64,000 nucleotides of DNA from Bacillus sp. es.036 (GCF_002563635.1 NZ_PDIZ01000001.1:2480001-2544000), one strand, 5' to 3'; shown: positions 8,144-17,845, counted from the stretch's first letter. Notes: generated by a model from the letters alone, not told the origin. A program made the numbers and translations.

Positions 8144-9409
8144 ATGACTACTCTAGATCCAATTAAAGTCAATGTAAAAGAACAAGCAAAGCAGGCACAG
8201 GGGGCTTCCAAAACCCTCTCCCTGCTAACAACCGAGGAAAAAAATCAAGCATTACTCATTATTGCAGACGAACTTGAGAAAGAAACGGACTATATTTTAA
8301 ACGAAAATAAAAAAGATCTCGAGCGCGGAAAAGAAAAAGGATTTACAGAAGCTTTTATGGATCGCTTAAGTTTATCGAAAGAGCGTGTAAAAGACTTTGC
8401 GAACGGACTTCGTGAAGTAGCAGACCTTGAGGATCCAGTTGGAGAGGTTATTTCTGATTGGTCCCTTGAAAACGGTATGCAAGTAGAACAAGTTCGCGTT
8501 CCACTGGGCGTTATCGGTATGATCTATGAAGCGCGACCAAACGTAACCGTTGATGCCACTGGTCTTGCACTCAAATCAGGAAATTCGATTGTACTAAAAG
8601 GTGGATCCAACGCTCTTAATTCAAATAAAGGAATTGTTCGCGTCATTCATGCAGCACTTCCAAAAACGAAAATTCCTGTTGAAGCCGTTCAATTAATTGC
8701 AACAACTGATCGCGAAGCAACGAGCCAGCTCTTTACGATGAAAGAACACATTGATGTTCTCATTCCTCGTGGAGGCGGAGCCCTCATTAACACAGTTGTA
8801 AACAATGCAACTGTACCAGTACTTGAGACGGGTGTTGGAAACTGCCACATCTATTTTGATCAATCAGCAGAAGTTGACAAAGCCATCAACATTTTAATTA
8901 ACGCGAAAACTGACCGACCTGCGGTTTGTAATGCGGTTGAAACGCTTATCGTTCATAAAAAATGGCTTGAAGAAAACCAGGAGACTCTTGAAAATGCATT
9001 AGCTGAAAATAACATTAGCGTTCACGGTGATGAATATATCGTAAACACGTTTAAAGATGCTGTCCTTGCTGACGAAGATGACTGGAGCAACGAATATCTT
9101 GGTCTTGAAATTGCAATCAAAACAGTTGAAAATACGCAAGAAGCTATTGATCATATTGAACAATATGGCACGAAGCATTCTGAAGCGATTATTACAGAAG
9201 ATGCAAAATCAGCTTCTCTATTCCGAAATCTTGTAGACGCAGCTGCTGTTTATCATAATGCATCTACTCGCTTTACAGATGGTTCTGCTTTAGGCTTTGG
9301 CGCAGAAATCGGTATTTCGACACAAAAGCTACATGCTAGAGGTCCTATGGGACTACCATCTTTAACTACGATCAAATATTGCATGACAGGTACTGGTCAA
9401 ACTAGATAA
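8144..9409 (+). CDS. proA: Glutamate-5-semialdehyde dehydrogenase (gamma-glutamyl phosphate reductase)
   Basis: Second step of proline synthesis: NADPH-dependent reduction of gamma-glutamyl phosphate. Family motifs are VPLGVIGMIYEARPNVTVDA, LKSGNSIVLKGGSNA, DVLIPRGGGALI, VPVLETGVGNCHIYFD and the catalytic cysteine in TDRPAVCNAVETLIVH. The C-terminus has GAEIGISTQKLHARGPMGL. The length of 421 residues is normal. A TTG at 8141 is possible, but AGGAGG at 8132-8137 is best spaced for ATG 8144. It is co-transcribed with proB and ends at a strong terminator. Confidence 0.95.
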   Translation: MTTLDPIKVNVKEQAKQAQGASKTLSLLTTEEKNQALLIIADELEKETDYILNENKKDLERGKEKGFTEAFMDRLSLSKERVKDFANGLREVADLEDPVGEVISDWSLENGMQVEQVRVPLGVIGMIYEARPNVTVDATGLALKSGNSIVLKGGSNALNSNKGIVRVIHAALPKTKIPVEAVQLIATTDREATSQLFTMKEHIDVLIPRGGGALINTVVNNATVPVLETGVGNCHIYFDQSAEVDKAINILINAKTDRPAVCNAVETLIVHKKWLEENQETLENALAENNISVHGDEYIVNTFKDAVLADEDDWSNEYLGLEIAIKTVENTQEAIDHIEQYGTKHSEAIITEDAKSASLFRNLVDAAAVYHNASTRFTDGSALGFGAEIGISTQKLHARGPMGLPSLTTIKYCMTGTGQTR

Positions 9410-9420
9410 TGTAACATCCA

Positions 9421-9449
9421 CCACCCTTTCAATGAAAGGGTGGTTTTTT
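9421..9449 (+). terminator. proBA terminator
   Basis: CCACCCTTTC-AATG-AAAGGGTGG followed by TTTTTT, 11 nt after the proA stop. Confidence 0.9.
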
Positions 9450-9591
9450 GATGGATGGAAATAAATCCCCTCTTCCTACTTAAATAAATAGTTCACTGTG
9501 CATGCTACCAAATTGAGCATAACTTTCGTTTATTCTATTGGTTCCCTTTATAATGATAACCATAAATGAGATCGTAGAGAGGATGACTGGA

Positions 9592-10701
9592 ATGAACCAC
9601 AACAAATTATTTACTTCAGAAAAACTTGGAAAGCTTTCACTAAAAAATCGGTTTATCGTCGCACCTATGACTCGCATTACCGCAACAGATGACGGAAGTG
9701 CCACCACGACCATGCGCGATTACTATGAACGTTTTGCGAAAGGAGGTTTCAGTGCCGTTATCACTGAAGGCATCTATACAGATGAGCTTTATAGCCAGGG
9801 CTATTTAAATCAGCCTGGTTTAACCAACCATAATCACATTGAAACGTGGAAAAACGTAACTTCATCTGTGCATGAATACGGAACTTCGATCATTGCTCAA
9901 CTGATGCACGCCGGGGGCCAAAGTCAGGGAAATGCCTACACAGATGTCACAGTAGCTCCTTCAACTATCCCACCAAAAGGAGAGCAGCTTGGGTTTTATG
10001 GAGGATCAGGATCTTTCAAAACACCGAAGTCTCTTTCTTTAGATGAAATAAAGGAAATAAGGCACTCATTTAAAAAAGCAGCTCGTCATGCGAAAGAAGC
10101 AGGATTTGATGGTGTTGAAATTCATGGTGCAAACGGCTATTTGCTTGACCAATTTTTAACAGACTATTTAAATGAGCGTGAAGATGAATATGGTGGATCG
10201 CTTGAAAACCGACTTAAGCTTTTAGCGGAAGTGATCGAAGATGTTCGAAATGAAGTTGGAAAGAACTTTACTGTTGGAATCCGTTTATCTCAAATCAAAG
10301 TTGCTGACCCAGCCTATAAATGGCCTGAAGGAGAAAAATCAGCAAAGCTCATCTTTTCAACGTTAGAAAAAGATCTTGATTATATTCACGTAACTGAGCC
10401 TGATGGCACTCAACCTGCTTTTGGAGGCGGTACTAAATCATTAGCTGCTGCTGCGAAAGCCTATAGCTCTATTCCTGTCATTGCAAATGGACAGCTGGGT
10501 GATCCTGATAAAGCAAGTAATCTTATCGAAAAGCAAGAAGCTGATTTTATTAGTCTTGGTACAAGCGCTCTCGCTAACCCCGATTACCCAAATCGCCTTT
10601 TAAACGGAAAAGAATTAAACGTGTTTGATTTTGAGAGTACTCTCCTTCCTCTTGCTTATATTAAAGAACATGAAATGAAAGAGGATATTATAAGAGACTA
10701 A
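9592..10701 (+). CDS. NADH:flavin oxidoreductase, old yellow enzyme family
   Basis: FMN-dependent TIM-barrel oxidoreductase. Visible motifs are LKNRFIVAPMTR (FMN binding), GFSAVITEGIYT, IIAQLMHAGGQS, FDGVEIHGANGYLLDQFL (with the substrate-binding His/Asn pair HGAN), NEREDEYGGSLENRLKLL and SLGTSALANPDYPNRL. These mark the YqjM/OYE class that reduces activated C=C bonds; the physiological substrate is unknown. Starts at 9538 and 9583 are possible in frame, but GAGAGG at 9577-9582 sits 9 nt before ATG 9592, and the protein then starts MNHNKLFTSEKLGKL, typical for the family (369 aa). A TATAAT box at 9549-9554 supports transcription starting just upstream. Confidence 0.9.
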   Translation: MNHNKLFTSEKLGKLSLKNRFIVAPMTRITATDDGSATTTMRDYYERFAKGGFSAVITEGIYTDELYSQGYLNQPGLTNHNHIETWKNVTSSVHEYGTSIIAQLMHAGGQSQGNAYTDVTVAPSTIPPKGEQLGFYGGSGSFKTPKSLSLDEIKEIRHSFKKAARHAKEAGFDGVEIHGANGYLLDQFLTDYLNEREDEYGGSLENRLKLLAEVIEDVRNEVGKNFTVGIRLSQIKVADPAYKWPEGEKSAKLIFSTLEKDLDYIHVTEPDGTQPAFGGGTKSLAAAAKAYSSIPVIANGQLGDPDKASNLIEKQEADFISLGTSALANPDYPNRLLNGKELNVFDFESTLLPLAYIKEHEMKEDIIRD

Positions 10702-10706
10702 CGACT

Positions 10707-10755
10707 AAGAGATCCTACTCCTTGCAATTAGAGTGGGATCTCTTAAATTATTCTT
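10707..10755 (+). terminator. Terminator after old yellow enzyme gene
   Basis: A 14-bp stem with one G-T wobble (10707-10720 with 10731-10744) is followed by a T-rich stretch ending in TTTTTT. Confidence 0.8.
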
Positions 10756-10896
10756 TTTTATTCCACTTACAACAATACGACTAATGATTGTCACTCTACT
10801 TCCATACAAACCGAAAAACTGTTATAACCTCTTTTACTTTGTTCGGACCTTTAACTAAAGTACACTAGAATTATGACGAACAAAGGAGGAAGTAAC

Positions 10897-12237
10897 ATGA
10901 CATCCGTCTCAACAGAACATATCAAAAACACAAGAAACTATCTGCGTAAACAAACGCTACAAATGATTATTGACCAATTTGATTCTGCGTTAATGCAACT
11001 TACGAAATCTGAACGTAAAACGAAATATAGTAAGATGAGCGAAAGTCCTTTTAGCTTCTTTCGTGGGAGCGCGTATTTGTATTATTATGATGTTACACAA
11101 ATACCTTTTCATTACCATACACCAGATGATAAACCAACCTGGTTAATGGGAGATCTTCACTTTGACAACTTTAGTGCTTTTCGCAATGAAGATGGTGAGA
11201 ATGTCTTTGATGTAGATGATTTTGATGAAGGCTATCTCGGTTCTTATCTGTACGATTTACTTAGAATGACCGTTAGTGTTCGACTTTATGCGGAAGACTT
11301 AGGTTACTCAGATAGCGACCAATCAAAACTAGTCAGTACGTTTATTAAGAATTATGTGAAACAACTTCAAGCGTTCGAAAATGGAGAGGAAAAGCCTGTT
11401 GCGTTTCAATTCACAGACAAAAACACAAAGGGACCAATCAAGAAACGCCTAAAAAAACTTGAAGATCGTTCCCCTACGCACTCACTGAATAAACAAACTC
11501 ATCTTAACAGTGATGGCGAACGAAAATTCATCCGTACCGGTACTAAATTAAATGCGATTGGTGAAGCAGAAAAGACCCAAGTAAGAAAAGCATGGAAAAC
11601 ATACACCAAAACATTGAAAGATGAGATTGACGAAAGCTTGAGACATTATGAAATAAAAGATATCGTTGAGAAAAAAGGAGCGGGTATTGGCTCTACTGGG
11701 CTAAAACGCTACCTTATCCTCGTTCACGGCGAAAGTGCTGAGGATCATTTAACTGATCTTATCCTTGAAATTAAGGAAGCTCGCACACCCATTCCAGCTT
11801 ATTTCTTCCCATATGACCAGGCATTTTGGGAGACAAATAAACATGAAGGTTTGAGGGTAATTAAAACGCAACAAGCCATGCACCATAAGCAAGACCCTCA
11901 CCTTGGTTACGTGACAATTGGCGATAAAGAATTCTATGTAAGAGAAAAATCGCCTTATACAAAGGAAATCGAGCCAAAACATATAAAAGAGTACAAAGAT
12001 CTTAAGCAAACCGTTAAGACGATGGCTCAAATTTCTGCCAAAATTCATGCTCGAGCGGATTCTGACATTGATCACCATTATTTAACCTACCATAGTGAAA
12101 CGGAAATTCTTAGCGTGATTGATGACTGGAAAAATCTACGTAATGAAGTGAATGAATGGGCCACATTTTATCAAAAACGTGTAAAAAAAGACTATGATAT
12201 TTTCATAGAATGGTGCAAAGAGAAAAACTTTATTTAA
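10897..12237 (+). CDS. DUF2252 domain-containing protein
   Basis: 446 residues. Signature stretches are FFRGSAYLYYYD, WLMGDLHFDNFSAFRNEDG, FDVDDFDEGYLGSYLYDLLR and the C-terminal AQISAKIHARADSD. The GDLHxxNF...FDxDDFDE pattern resembles the catalytic loop and metal-binding loop of aminoglycoside/choline-kinase-like folds (HGDLHxxN, DFD), so a kinase-like activity is possible, but no substrate is established. An upstream in-frame ATG at 10873 is rejected because AAAGGAGG lies right before ATG 10897. It is a monocistronic gene with its own terminator. Confidence 0.85.
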   Translation: MTSVSTEHIKNTRNYLRKQTLQMIIDQFDSALMQLTKSERKTKYSKMSESPFSFFRGSAYLYYYDVTQIPFHYHTPDDKPTWLMGDLHFDNFSAFRNEDGENVFDVDDFDEGYLGSYLYDLLRMTVSVRLYAEDLGYSDSDQSKLVSTFIKNYVKQLQAFENGEEKPVAFQFTDKNTKGPIKKRLKKLEDRSPTHSLNKQTHLNSDGERKFIRTGTKLNAIGEAEKTQVRKAWKTYTKTLKDEIDESLRHYEIKDIVEKKGAGIGSTGLKRYLILVHGESAEDHLTDLILEIKEARTPIPAYFFPYDQAFWETNKHEGLRVIKTQQAMHHKQDPHLGYVTIGDKEFYVREKSPYTKEIEPKHIKEYKDLKQTVKTMAQISAKIHARADSDIDHHYLTYHSETEILSVIDDWKNLRNEVNEWATFYQKRVKKDYDIFIEWCKEKNFI

Positions 12238-12239
12238 TT

Positions 12240-12268
12240 AAAAGCCTGCCGAATTCGGCAGGCTTTTC
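12240..12268. terminator. Bidirectional terminator
   Basis: AAAAGCCTGCCGAATTCGGCAGGCTTTT is a perfect palindrome with A/T runs on both sides, between the DUF2252 gene (+) and the convergent YczE-like gene (-). Confidence 0.9.
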
Positions 12269-12269
12269 G

Positions 12270-12908
12270 TTAAGCAGATTCATTTGAGGACATTGGCTTT
12301 TGATAAGTTAAAACAGTTTCTAGCAATGCTTTACATTGAGGCATCGAAAATTGAATTATTTTACCGAGCATAAAAGCAATGATAATACTTCCAATCCCAA
12401 CAGGCCCTCCAAGTAACCAACCCAAAATCAACACAGCGATTTCAATCCCATTTCTTACCCAATCGATGCGCCAGCCCGTTTTTTCTACAATCAAGAGCAT
12501 AATTCCATCTCGTGGTCCTGCCCCAAGACCAGAGGTTACATATAAACCAATACCATATCCGAGCACAACAATACCGACTATAAATACAATTCCCTGAGAA
12601 AGCAGCGTCACTGGATCCGGGAGAATATATAGGAAGAAATCAATGAATAAACCGAGCAAAAGCATATTTAAAAAAGCGCCTAACTGCGGCATTGTTTTTG
12701 TGTACAGTGATGTGAATGCAAGTATAATAAATCCAGTAATGATAGACCAGCTACCAATCGTTAAACCAAATTGCTTAAATAATCCATAATGAAAGACGTC
12801 CCATGGACCAATTCCAAATGTTTTACCTTTAATTGTCATGGCGATGCCTAGACCAAGTACGGCGAGACCTACGAAGAAAAATCCCCACCGAATGATTTTA
12901 TTTCGCAC
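12270..12908 (-). CDS. YczE/YyaS/YitT-family membrane protein
   Basis: 212 residues with five hydrophobic helices. YczE-type signatures are LGIAMTIKGKTFGIGPWDVFHYGL (about 20-43), LGYGIGLYVTSGLGAGPRDGIM (repeat of the GxGPxD motif, about 117-138), GWRIDWVRNGIEI and LLGGPVGIGSIIIAFMLGKIIQ. Two GxGPxD motifs in an internal repeat suggest a duplicated transporter-like fold. The function is unknown (B. subtilis YczE is reported to affect surfactin/bacillaene production). The start is GTG 12908 with GAGAGGGG upstream. It appears monocistronic. Confidence 0.8.
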   Translation of the reverse strand: MRNKIIRWGFFFVGLAVLGLGIAMTIKGKTFGIGPWDVFHYGLFKQFGLTIGSWSIITGFIILAFTSLYTKTMPQLGAFLNMLLLGLFIDFFLYILPDPVTLLSQGIVFIVGIVVLGYGIGLYVTSGLGAGPRDGIMLLIVEKTGWRIDWVRNGIEIAVLILGWLLGGPVGIGSIIIAFMLGKIIQFSMPQCKALLETVLTYQKPMSSNESA

Positions 12909-13080
12909 AAAAAAGCCCCTCTCAAACAGAACAATTTCAAACCTTTGAAACTATATCACAGGAACGAAAACATAAAAACCAATCGGTAAACTAGGGAATC
13001 TTTCACTTAAATCTTTTTCCATCACTCGAAGTGAAATGCACGTTTCAACGAAAAGAATTAAATAGATTACAAGACAAAAA

Positions 13081-13108
13081 AACTGCCTGATGAAATCATC
13101 AGGCAGTT
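13081..13108 (-). terminator. Terminator of the 3D-domain protein gene
   Basis: AACTGCCTGATGA / TCATCAGGCAGTT stem with a 2-nt centre, followed on the minus strand by TTTTTTTGTC. Confidence 0.85.
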
Positions 13109-13124
13109 GTGATCTTCAATTAAA

Positions 13125-14063
13125 TTAGTCAAGTACTGTTACAGTAACTGTCTTACGACCAAAGTCTAGTGCATCTTGGCGATCAGCCATGAATAAATCA
13201 ACTCGGTTACCCTGGATTGCGCCGCCAGTATCTCCAGCAACTGCTTCTCCGTAACCTTCTACATGTACTTTAGAACCTAGTGGAATAACATCAGGGTCAA
13301 CAGCAATTACTTTTTGATTTGGATTAGCTCTCAAATCAATACCAGTAGCTGTTACACCAGAGCATCCTGTACAGAATGCAGTGTAAGCTGTTGCTTCCAT
13401 TTGAATTTCTTGACCACTTGCCTGTGATGACTTACTTTCAGTGTTTGATTCTTTAGCAGGCGTGGAATTAGAAGTAGTAGATGTTTGAACTGCTTCCTTA
13501 TTTGCAGCCTCTTTCTTAGCAGGTGCTTTTGGAGCAGGAGCACTACCACCGTTTAATACAGACCAAGTGTTCTTACCTGCAATACCGTCTACTGATAGAC
13601 CGTTATCAGCCTGGAACGCACGAACAGCTTGTTCAGTGATTGGACCATAAATTCCGTCTACTGTATAGTTATAGTAACCACCAAGCTCTTCTTGTAGCGC
13701 TTGTACCTGATGACCGCGATCACCTTGAACGAGCGTACGCATAGCTTGTCCATTATTTACGCTTTGCATTGCTGAAAATGTATTTGGACCTGCGATGCCG
13801 TCAACTGCAAGACCGTGTTCTTTTTGGAATTGCTTTACAGCACCTTCAGTAATTGATCCGTAGTATCCTGTAGATTCATCATAGTTGAAATACCCTTTGG
13901 CAGACAGTACATCCTGTAACTCGACAACGTCGCCGTGTTTTTCACCATAAGAAAGTGTTTGATCTCCTAGTGCCGCCTCTGAAACTACCGGACTAGCAAA
14001 CATCATTCCAGCTAGTGCTGTGGATGTAACCACGTTTCTTACAATGTTTTTACGAGCTACCAT
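13125..14063 (-). CDS. Secreted peptidoglycan-binding 3D-domain protein (YocH-like)
   Basis: 312 residues from the ATG at 14063, which has AGGAGG 9 nt upstream; an in-frame upstream ATG at 14117 lacks this. Domains: signal peptide 1-31 (NVVTSTALAGMMFASPVVSEA); two PG_binding_1 repeats (about 40-97 and 104-164, each with a ...GYYG/GIYG..TE.AV..FQ...GL.VDGIAG..T pattern); a Ser/Thr/Ala/Lys-rich linker (170-215); and a C-terminal 3D domain (about 220-312). The three aspartates expected in 3D domains are seen in AVDPDVIPLGS, AGDTGGAIQGN and RVDLFM. The 3D fold is related to lytic transglycosylases, so wall remodelling is likely. It has two PG_binding_1 domains, whereas YocH has LysM domains. A WalR-like site lies upstream. 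Confidence 0.85.
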   Translation of the reverse strand: MVARKNIVRNVVTSTALAGMMFASPVVSEAALGDQTLSYGEKHGDVVELQDVLSAKGYFNYDESTGYYGSITEGAVKQFQKEHGLAVDGIAGPNTFSAMQSVNNGQAMRTLVQGDRGHQVQALQEELGGYYNYTVDGIYGPITEQAVRAFQADNGLSVDGIAGKNTWSVLNGGSAPAPKAPAKKEAANKEAVQTSTTSNSTPAKESNTESKSSQASGQEIQMEATAYTAFCTGCSGVTATGIDLRANPNQKVIAVDPDVIPLGSKVHVEGYGEAVAGDTGGAIQGNRVDLFMADRQDALDFGRKTVTVTVLD

Positions 14064-14181
14064 GTATACATTCCTCCTGAGAGTTTTAATATTGGTGTTG
14101 TTTTTTGTTTCTCTCAATCACCCATGTCCCACATGATAACAGGCAAATATAACACAACGATTTTAGTCCAATAACAAGTCG

Positions 14182-14198
14182 GTTACATAAATATGACA
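14182..14198 (-). promoter_or_regulatory. Candidate WalR (YycF) box
   Basis: On the minus strand TGTCAT-N5-TGTAAC matches the WalR consensus TGTWAH-N5-TGTWAH with one mismatch and exact spacing. It is 119 nt upstream of a wall-remodelling 3D-domain gene, the class of gene WalR controls (yocH). The rest of the 312-bp upstream region (14064-14375) is AT-rich, and I see no clear -35/-10 pair. Confidence 0.4.
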
Positions 14199-14375
14199 GA
14201 TTAATACGGTTTTTATAAACTTTGCACAATATAGTACCATATACCTATTTACGTCATGTCTTTATTACAAATATGTCAAAAAACCAGTAAAAACCCTCGT
14301 TTTAGGTTCTTTACAAAGAACGAAACTCTATCTAATCTTTTAAAACAAACTATTGCATTCTAATGATTAGGTCTT

Positions 14376-16130
14376 TTAACCTATCATCTTTTCTGTTACA
14401 TGAGAGTTCTTTAATTGAAAAGGAGCATCTAATTCATAAAGTCTTCTGTAGCGGTCGCTCGACATTAGCAGTTCATCATGCTTTCCTTCCATTACAATTT
14501 CACCATCTTCCATAAATGCAATATGGTCCATTCTTTTCATCCCTACAAGATGATGCGTTACCCAAACGACCGTTTTCTTCTCAAGCACTTGAAAGATCGT
14601 AGAGAGCAAAGCTTGCTCTGTTCGTGGGTCGAGCCCAACTGTTGGTTCATCTAGTAAAACAACAGCTGTCTCTTGTATAAGAATACGAGCAAGGGCAATT
14701 CGCTGACGCTCTCCTCCTGAGAATCGCATACCCGCTTCTTTCATAGACGTTTGATAGCCTTCAGGTAATGCAACAATAAAGTCATGAAGTTGGACGCTTT
14801 TCGCCACTTCATAGACCTCTTCATCCGAAGCAGATGGCTTCCCAAGTCGAATATTATTCAATACCGAAGTATCAAAAAGATACGGCTGTTGATTTAGCAC
14901 ACTTAAAAGCTGTTTATCCCCCTTAGACATAGAAGTCTCTACACCGTTTATCGATACACTCCCTTCAGAAGGAGAATAGATTCCTTTCATAAGCTTAAGC
15001 AGGGTCGTTTTACCGGAACCACTTGGACCAAGAATTGCAAGTTTTGTTCCCTGAGGGATTTCTAGATTGATGTCTTTGAGTATCCATTGCCCCTCTTTCG
15101 TTTGATAGCTAACCTTATCAAAGCGAAGATGAGTATTCTTCCATACGTTTTTCTCATCATCTTTTTCCCCATAAGGTTGCTCAAATGACAATCCTTTCAA
15201 TCGATTAATCGAATCTTCATATCCTGGGATTTCACTCACAGCATCAGAGAGTGGAAGAAAGGCTTCTGTTAATGGAAAGAGAATAAGAACAAATGCAGCA
15301 ATTAGCGTATGGGAAATCTGTCCATTCATACTTTGATTCCCTGTCCAAACAAGCATCGATAAAACAATAATGGCAACAATACACTGAGCAGCAAAATTTC
15401 GATAAGAAACAAAAGTAGAGAGACGCCTCTCTTCCTTATAAATCTCAGCATCCTCTTTTTCAACGTTTTCAATAAACGTTTTCTGATGACCGCTAAAGAC
15501 CCAGTCTCCAATTCCAACGACACCATCTGTTAGCGTGCTGTATTGAGAGCTACGACAACTTTTTAGCTTTGCTACATTTTTACGCGTAACTAATAAGGAC
15601 ACTAAAGGAAAGAGAAAGACGAGAATAGCGCCATAAATAGCCATTAATCCTGCAAATACCCAGGAGAAAGCGCCAAGCAATGCTATCGCGACGGCATATA
15701 AAAAGATACCGGTGACAGAAGGAAAAATCGTCTTGACGTAAACATCCTGCAAATATTCAATGTCTTCAGCCATCACACCAAGAAGATCTCCTGTGTTTAT
15801 ACTGGATCCTTCTTTTAAAATTCTTGGTTCAATGGTTTCGTATAATCGAGAGCGCATATGTGAAAGAACCTTTAGAATAATGTGGTGACCTAGCAACTTC
15901 TCACTATACCTTGAAACGGCACGTAATATGCCAAATGTCCTTACCGCAACAATTGGCACATAGATTAGTAGAAGGTTTTCCGGTCTAGTGGCAGCTTTAG
16001 AAATGAGAAATCCGGATGTAAACATAAGAAAGGCTGCTGAGAAGGCAGTCAGTAAACCGAGTAGGATGACTAGCGAGAAGAGCTTTGCATTTTCTTTTAA
16101 ATATGGAAGAATCCATTCCTTCTTCTCCAT
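14376..16130 (-). CDS. cydC: Heterodimeric ABC exporter subunit CydC (cytochrome bd assembly)
   Basis: 584 residues. One half of the CydDC thiol/heme-linked ABC exporter needed to assemble cytochrome bd. The N-terminal six-helix membrane domain (about 1-315) includes TAFSAAFLMFTSGFLISKAA. The C-terminal ATPase has Walker A GPSGSGKTTLLKLM, a Q-loop (SVLNQQPYLFDT), the signature SGGERQRIALARIL, Walker B AVVLLDEPTVGLD and a switch His (WVTHHLVG). The start ATG 16130 overlaps the cydD stop as TAATG, with GGAGGGAG upstream. Last gene of cydABDC. In B. subtilis naming this fourth gene is called CydD. Confidence 0.9.
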   Translation of the reverse strand: MEKKEWILPYLKENAKLFSLVILLGLLTAFSAAFLMFTSGFLISKAATRPENLLLIYVPIVAVRTFGILRAVSRYSEKLLGHHIILKVLSHMRSRLYETIEPRILKEGSSINTGDLLGVMAEDIEYLQDVYVKTIFPSVTGIFLYAVAIALLGAFSWVFAGLMAIYGAILVFLFPLVSLLVTRKNVAKLKSCRSSQYSTLTDGVVGIGDWVFSGHQKTFIENVEKEDAEIYKEERRLSTFVSYRNFAAQCIVAIIVLSMLVWTGNQSMNGQISHTLIAAFVLILFPLTEAFLPLSDAVSEIPGYEDSINRLKGLSFEQPYGEKDDEKNVWKNTHLRFDKVSYQTKEGQWILKDINLEIPQGTKLAILGPSGSGKTTLLKLMKGIYSPSEGSVSINGVETSMSKGDKQLLSVLNQQPYLFDTSVLNNIRLGKPSASDEEVYEVAKSVQLHDFIVALPEGYQTSMKEAGMRFSGGERQRIALARILIQETAVVLLDEPTVGLDPRTEQALLSTIFQVLEKKTVVWVTHHLVGMKRMDHIAFMEDGEIVMEGKHDELLMSSDRYRRLYELDAPFQLKNSHVTEKMIG

Positions 16131-17845
16131 TATGAGACTCCCTCCATTTGCAAACACACCATTTGATAGTAGCTACCTTTTCGAGACATAAGCTCTTCAT
16201 GAGTACCAACCTCAACCAATTTTCCTTTTTCAAGCATTAGAATCAAATCCATTTCCATCATCCAATGCAAACGGTGAGTGGCCATGAAAACAAGTTTATC
16301 TTCTAATAATGGAAGGATTTTTTTCTTTATCTCGTATTCTGTTTCAACATCAAGCTGGGCAGTTGGCTCATCAAGAAGCAGAATGGAGCGATCTTCAAGA
16401 AATGCGCGAGCTAACGCAATCCTCTGTGCCTGACCACCACTTAATTCTCTTCCACCTTCTCCAATCTTTTCATTTAAGCCATTAGGAAGTTGATCAATAA
16501 CTTTCCTCAAACCAGCTGCTTCTGCTGCGCGTCCGACTTCTTCTAATGAAGCGTCGTGGTTATAGAAACGAATATTGTTTGCTAAAGTATCATGAAAAAG
16601 ATGAGGGTGCTGCGGGATATAAAATAACTGCTTCTGCCATTCCTCATGCTTTAGATGGTTCAATTCCTGACCATTTATCTCAATGGTCCCTTCACTTCCT
16701 TCAAGAAACCCTCCCAATATGTCAATCAAGGTCGATTTACCAGAACCACTTTCTCCAATGATCCCTATTTTCTGCTTTCCTTTTACTGAAAAAGAGATAT
16801 CTTGAAGAGCATTCCTTTCATTTCCATGATCTACGGAAAGATGCTGAATCGTTAATAGATCTATATCGGACCACTGAGGAAACGTTCCATTCTCTTCTTT
16901 GAAGTCTGGTGTTTGAATCATATCCAATAACCTTCTTCCTGCTTCTTGTCCATCCAACGTGGCATGATAATCATTCCCTAGCTCACGAACTGGAAGGAAA
17001 AATTCAGGAGAAAGAATTAAAATCGTAAGAGCTGGCATTAAAGATATCTCTCCTTCTACAAGTCGCAATCCAAGAAATACAGCGACTGTAGCGATTCCTA
17101 ACATTGTAAAAAAGTCGAGAGCAAACGAAGAGAGAAAAGCTACTCGAAGCGTACTCATCGTCGATTTCCGATACTTCTCACTCACTTCTTGAATGCTTCT
17201 GGCGTGTTTTCTACTTAATCCAAGATACTTCAGCGTTTCAAGTCCACGAAGGGAATCAACAAAATGATTGGATAAAATGCGATGTGTGCTCCACTGCTTA
17301 TCCGCCTTCTTCTTTGCAGCTAATCCAAGTAAGATCAGAAAGCCAATCAATATTGGTAGAGTGAGACTTAAAATAATGGCTGATGTCACATCAAAAGTCC
17401 AAACATAGATAAGGACAAGCGGAGCAACAATAAGCATGGTCGTTAATTTAGGAATAAATAACTCTAAATAAAGACGGAATTGTTTTGCCCCGTCAATTAG
17501 TAACGTAACAAGATTGCCCGTTCCCCATTTCGTTGCATAGCGTGGACCTAACGCAAACAATTTTGCAATGGCATCTTTCTTTAAAGAAGCAGCCGTTTGA
17601 GCAGCATAACGCTCGATCACTTTGGTCATAAGCAGCTTAACAAGATGCCTAATAATAAAAGCTATGAGGAAAAGCGAAACAACGGAATAAATTCGTTGCA
17701 GTGCTTCTCCATCAAAGAGTCTTGTTACTGCTTCCGCGAGCCATTTCGCCTGCAGGATAATCGCGATCCCTTGAAGAACGGTTAATAACGTTAGGATAAA
17801 CAGCACCTTTTTGACGTTTTTTAATTGAAATAGAATTTTCCCCAT
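16130..17845 (-). CDS. cydD: Heterodimeric ABC exporter subunit CydD (cytochrome bd assembly)
   Basis: 571 residues. Membrane domain about 1-310 with six helices; ATPase domain with Walker A GESGSGKSTLIDIL, Q-loop YIPQHPHLFHDT, signature ELSGGQAQRIALARAF, Walker B SILLLDEPTAQLD and switch His (MATHRLHW). It pairs with the following gene as CydDC. The start overlaps the cydB stop by one base (TAATG at 17845), and the stop overlaps the cydC start in the same way, so translation is coupled. It is called CydC in B. subtilis nomenclature. Confidence 0.9.
   Translation of the reverse strand: MGKILFQLKNVKKVLFILTLLTVLQGIAIILQAKWLAEAVTRLFDGEALQRIYSVVSLFLIAFIIRHLVKLLMTKVIERYAAQTAASLKKDAIAKLFALGPRYATKWGTGNLVTLLIDGAKQFRLYLELFIPKLTTMLIVAPLVLIYVWTFDVTSAIILSLTLPILIGFLILLGLAAKKKADKQWSTHRILSNHFVDSLRGLETLKYLGLSRKHARSIQEVSEKYRKSTMSTLRVAFLSSFALDFFTMLGIATVAVFLGLRLVEGEISLMPALTILILSPEFFLPVRELGNDYHATLDGQEAGRRLLDMIQTPDFKEENGTFPQWSDIDLLTIQHLSVDHGNERNALQDISFSVKGKQKIGIIGESGSGKSTLIDILGGFLEGSEGTIEINGQELNHLKHEEWQKQLFYIPQHPHLFHDTLANNIRFYNHDASLEEVGRAAEAAGLRKVIDQLPNGLNEKIGEGGRELSGGQAQRIALARAFLEDRSILLLDEPTAQLDVETEYEIKKKILPLLEDKLVFMATHRLHWMMEMDLILMLEKGKLVEVGTHEELMSRKGSYYQMVCLQMEGVS

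Noticed and set aside
11749-12078. 109-codon frame antisense to the DUF2252 gene
   Set aside because: Shadow frame without start signals, inside a well supported gene.
14221-14280. Sigma-A promoter using TTGACA at 14279-14274 for the 3D-domain gene
   Set aside because: No acceptable -10 hexamer at 16-18 nt spacing.
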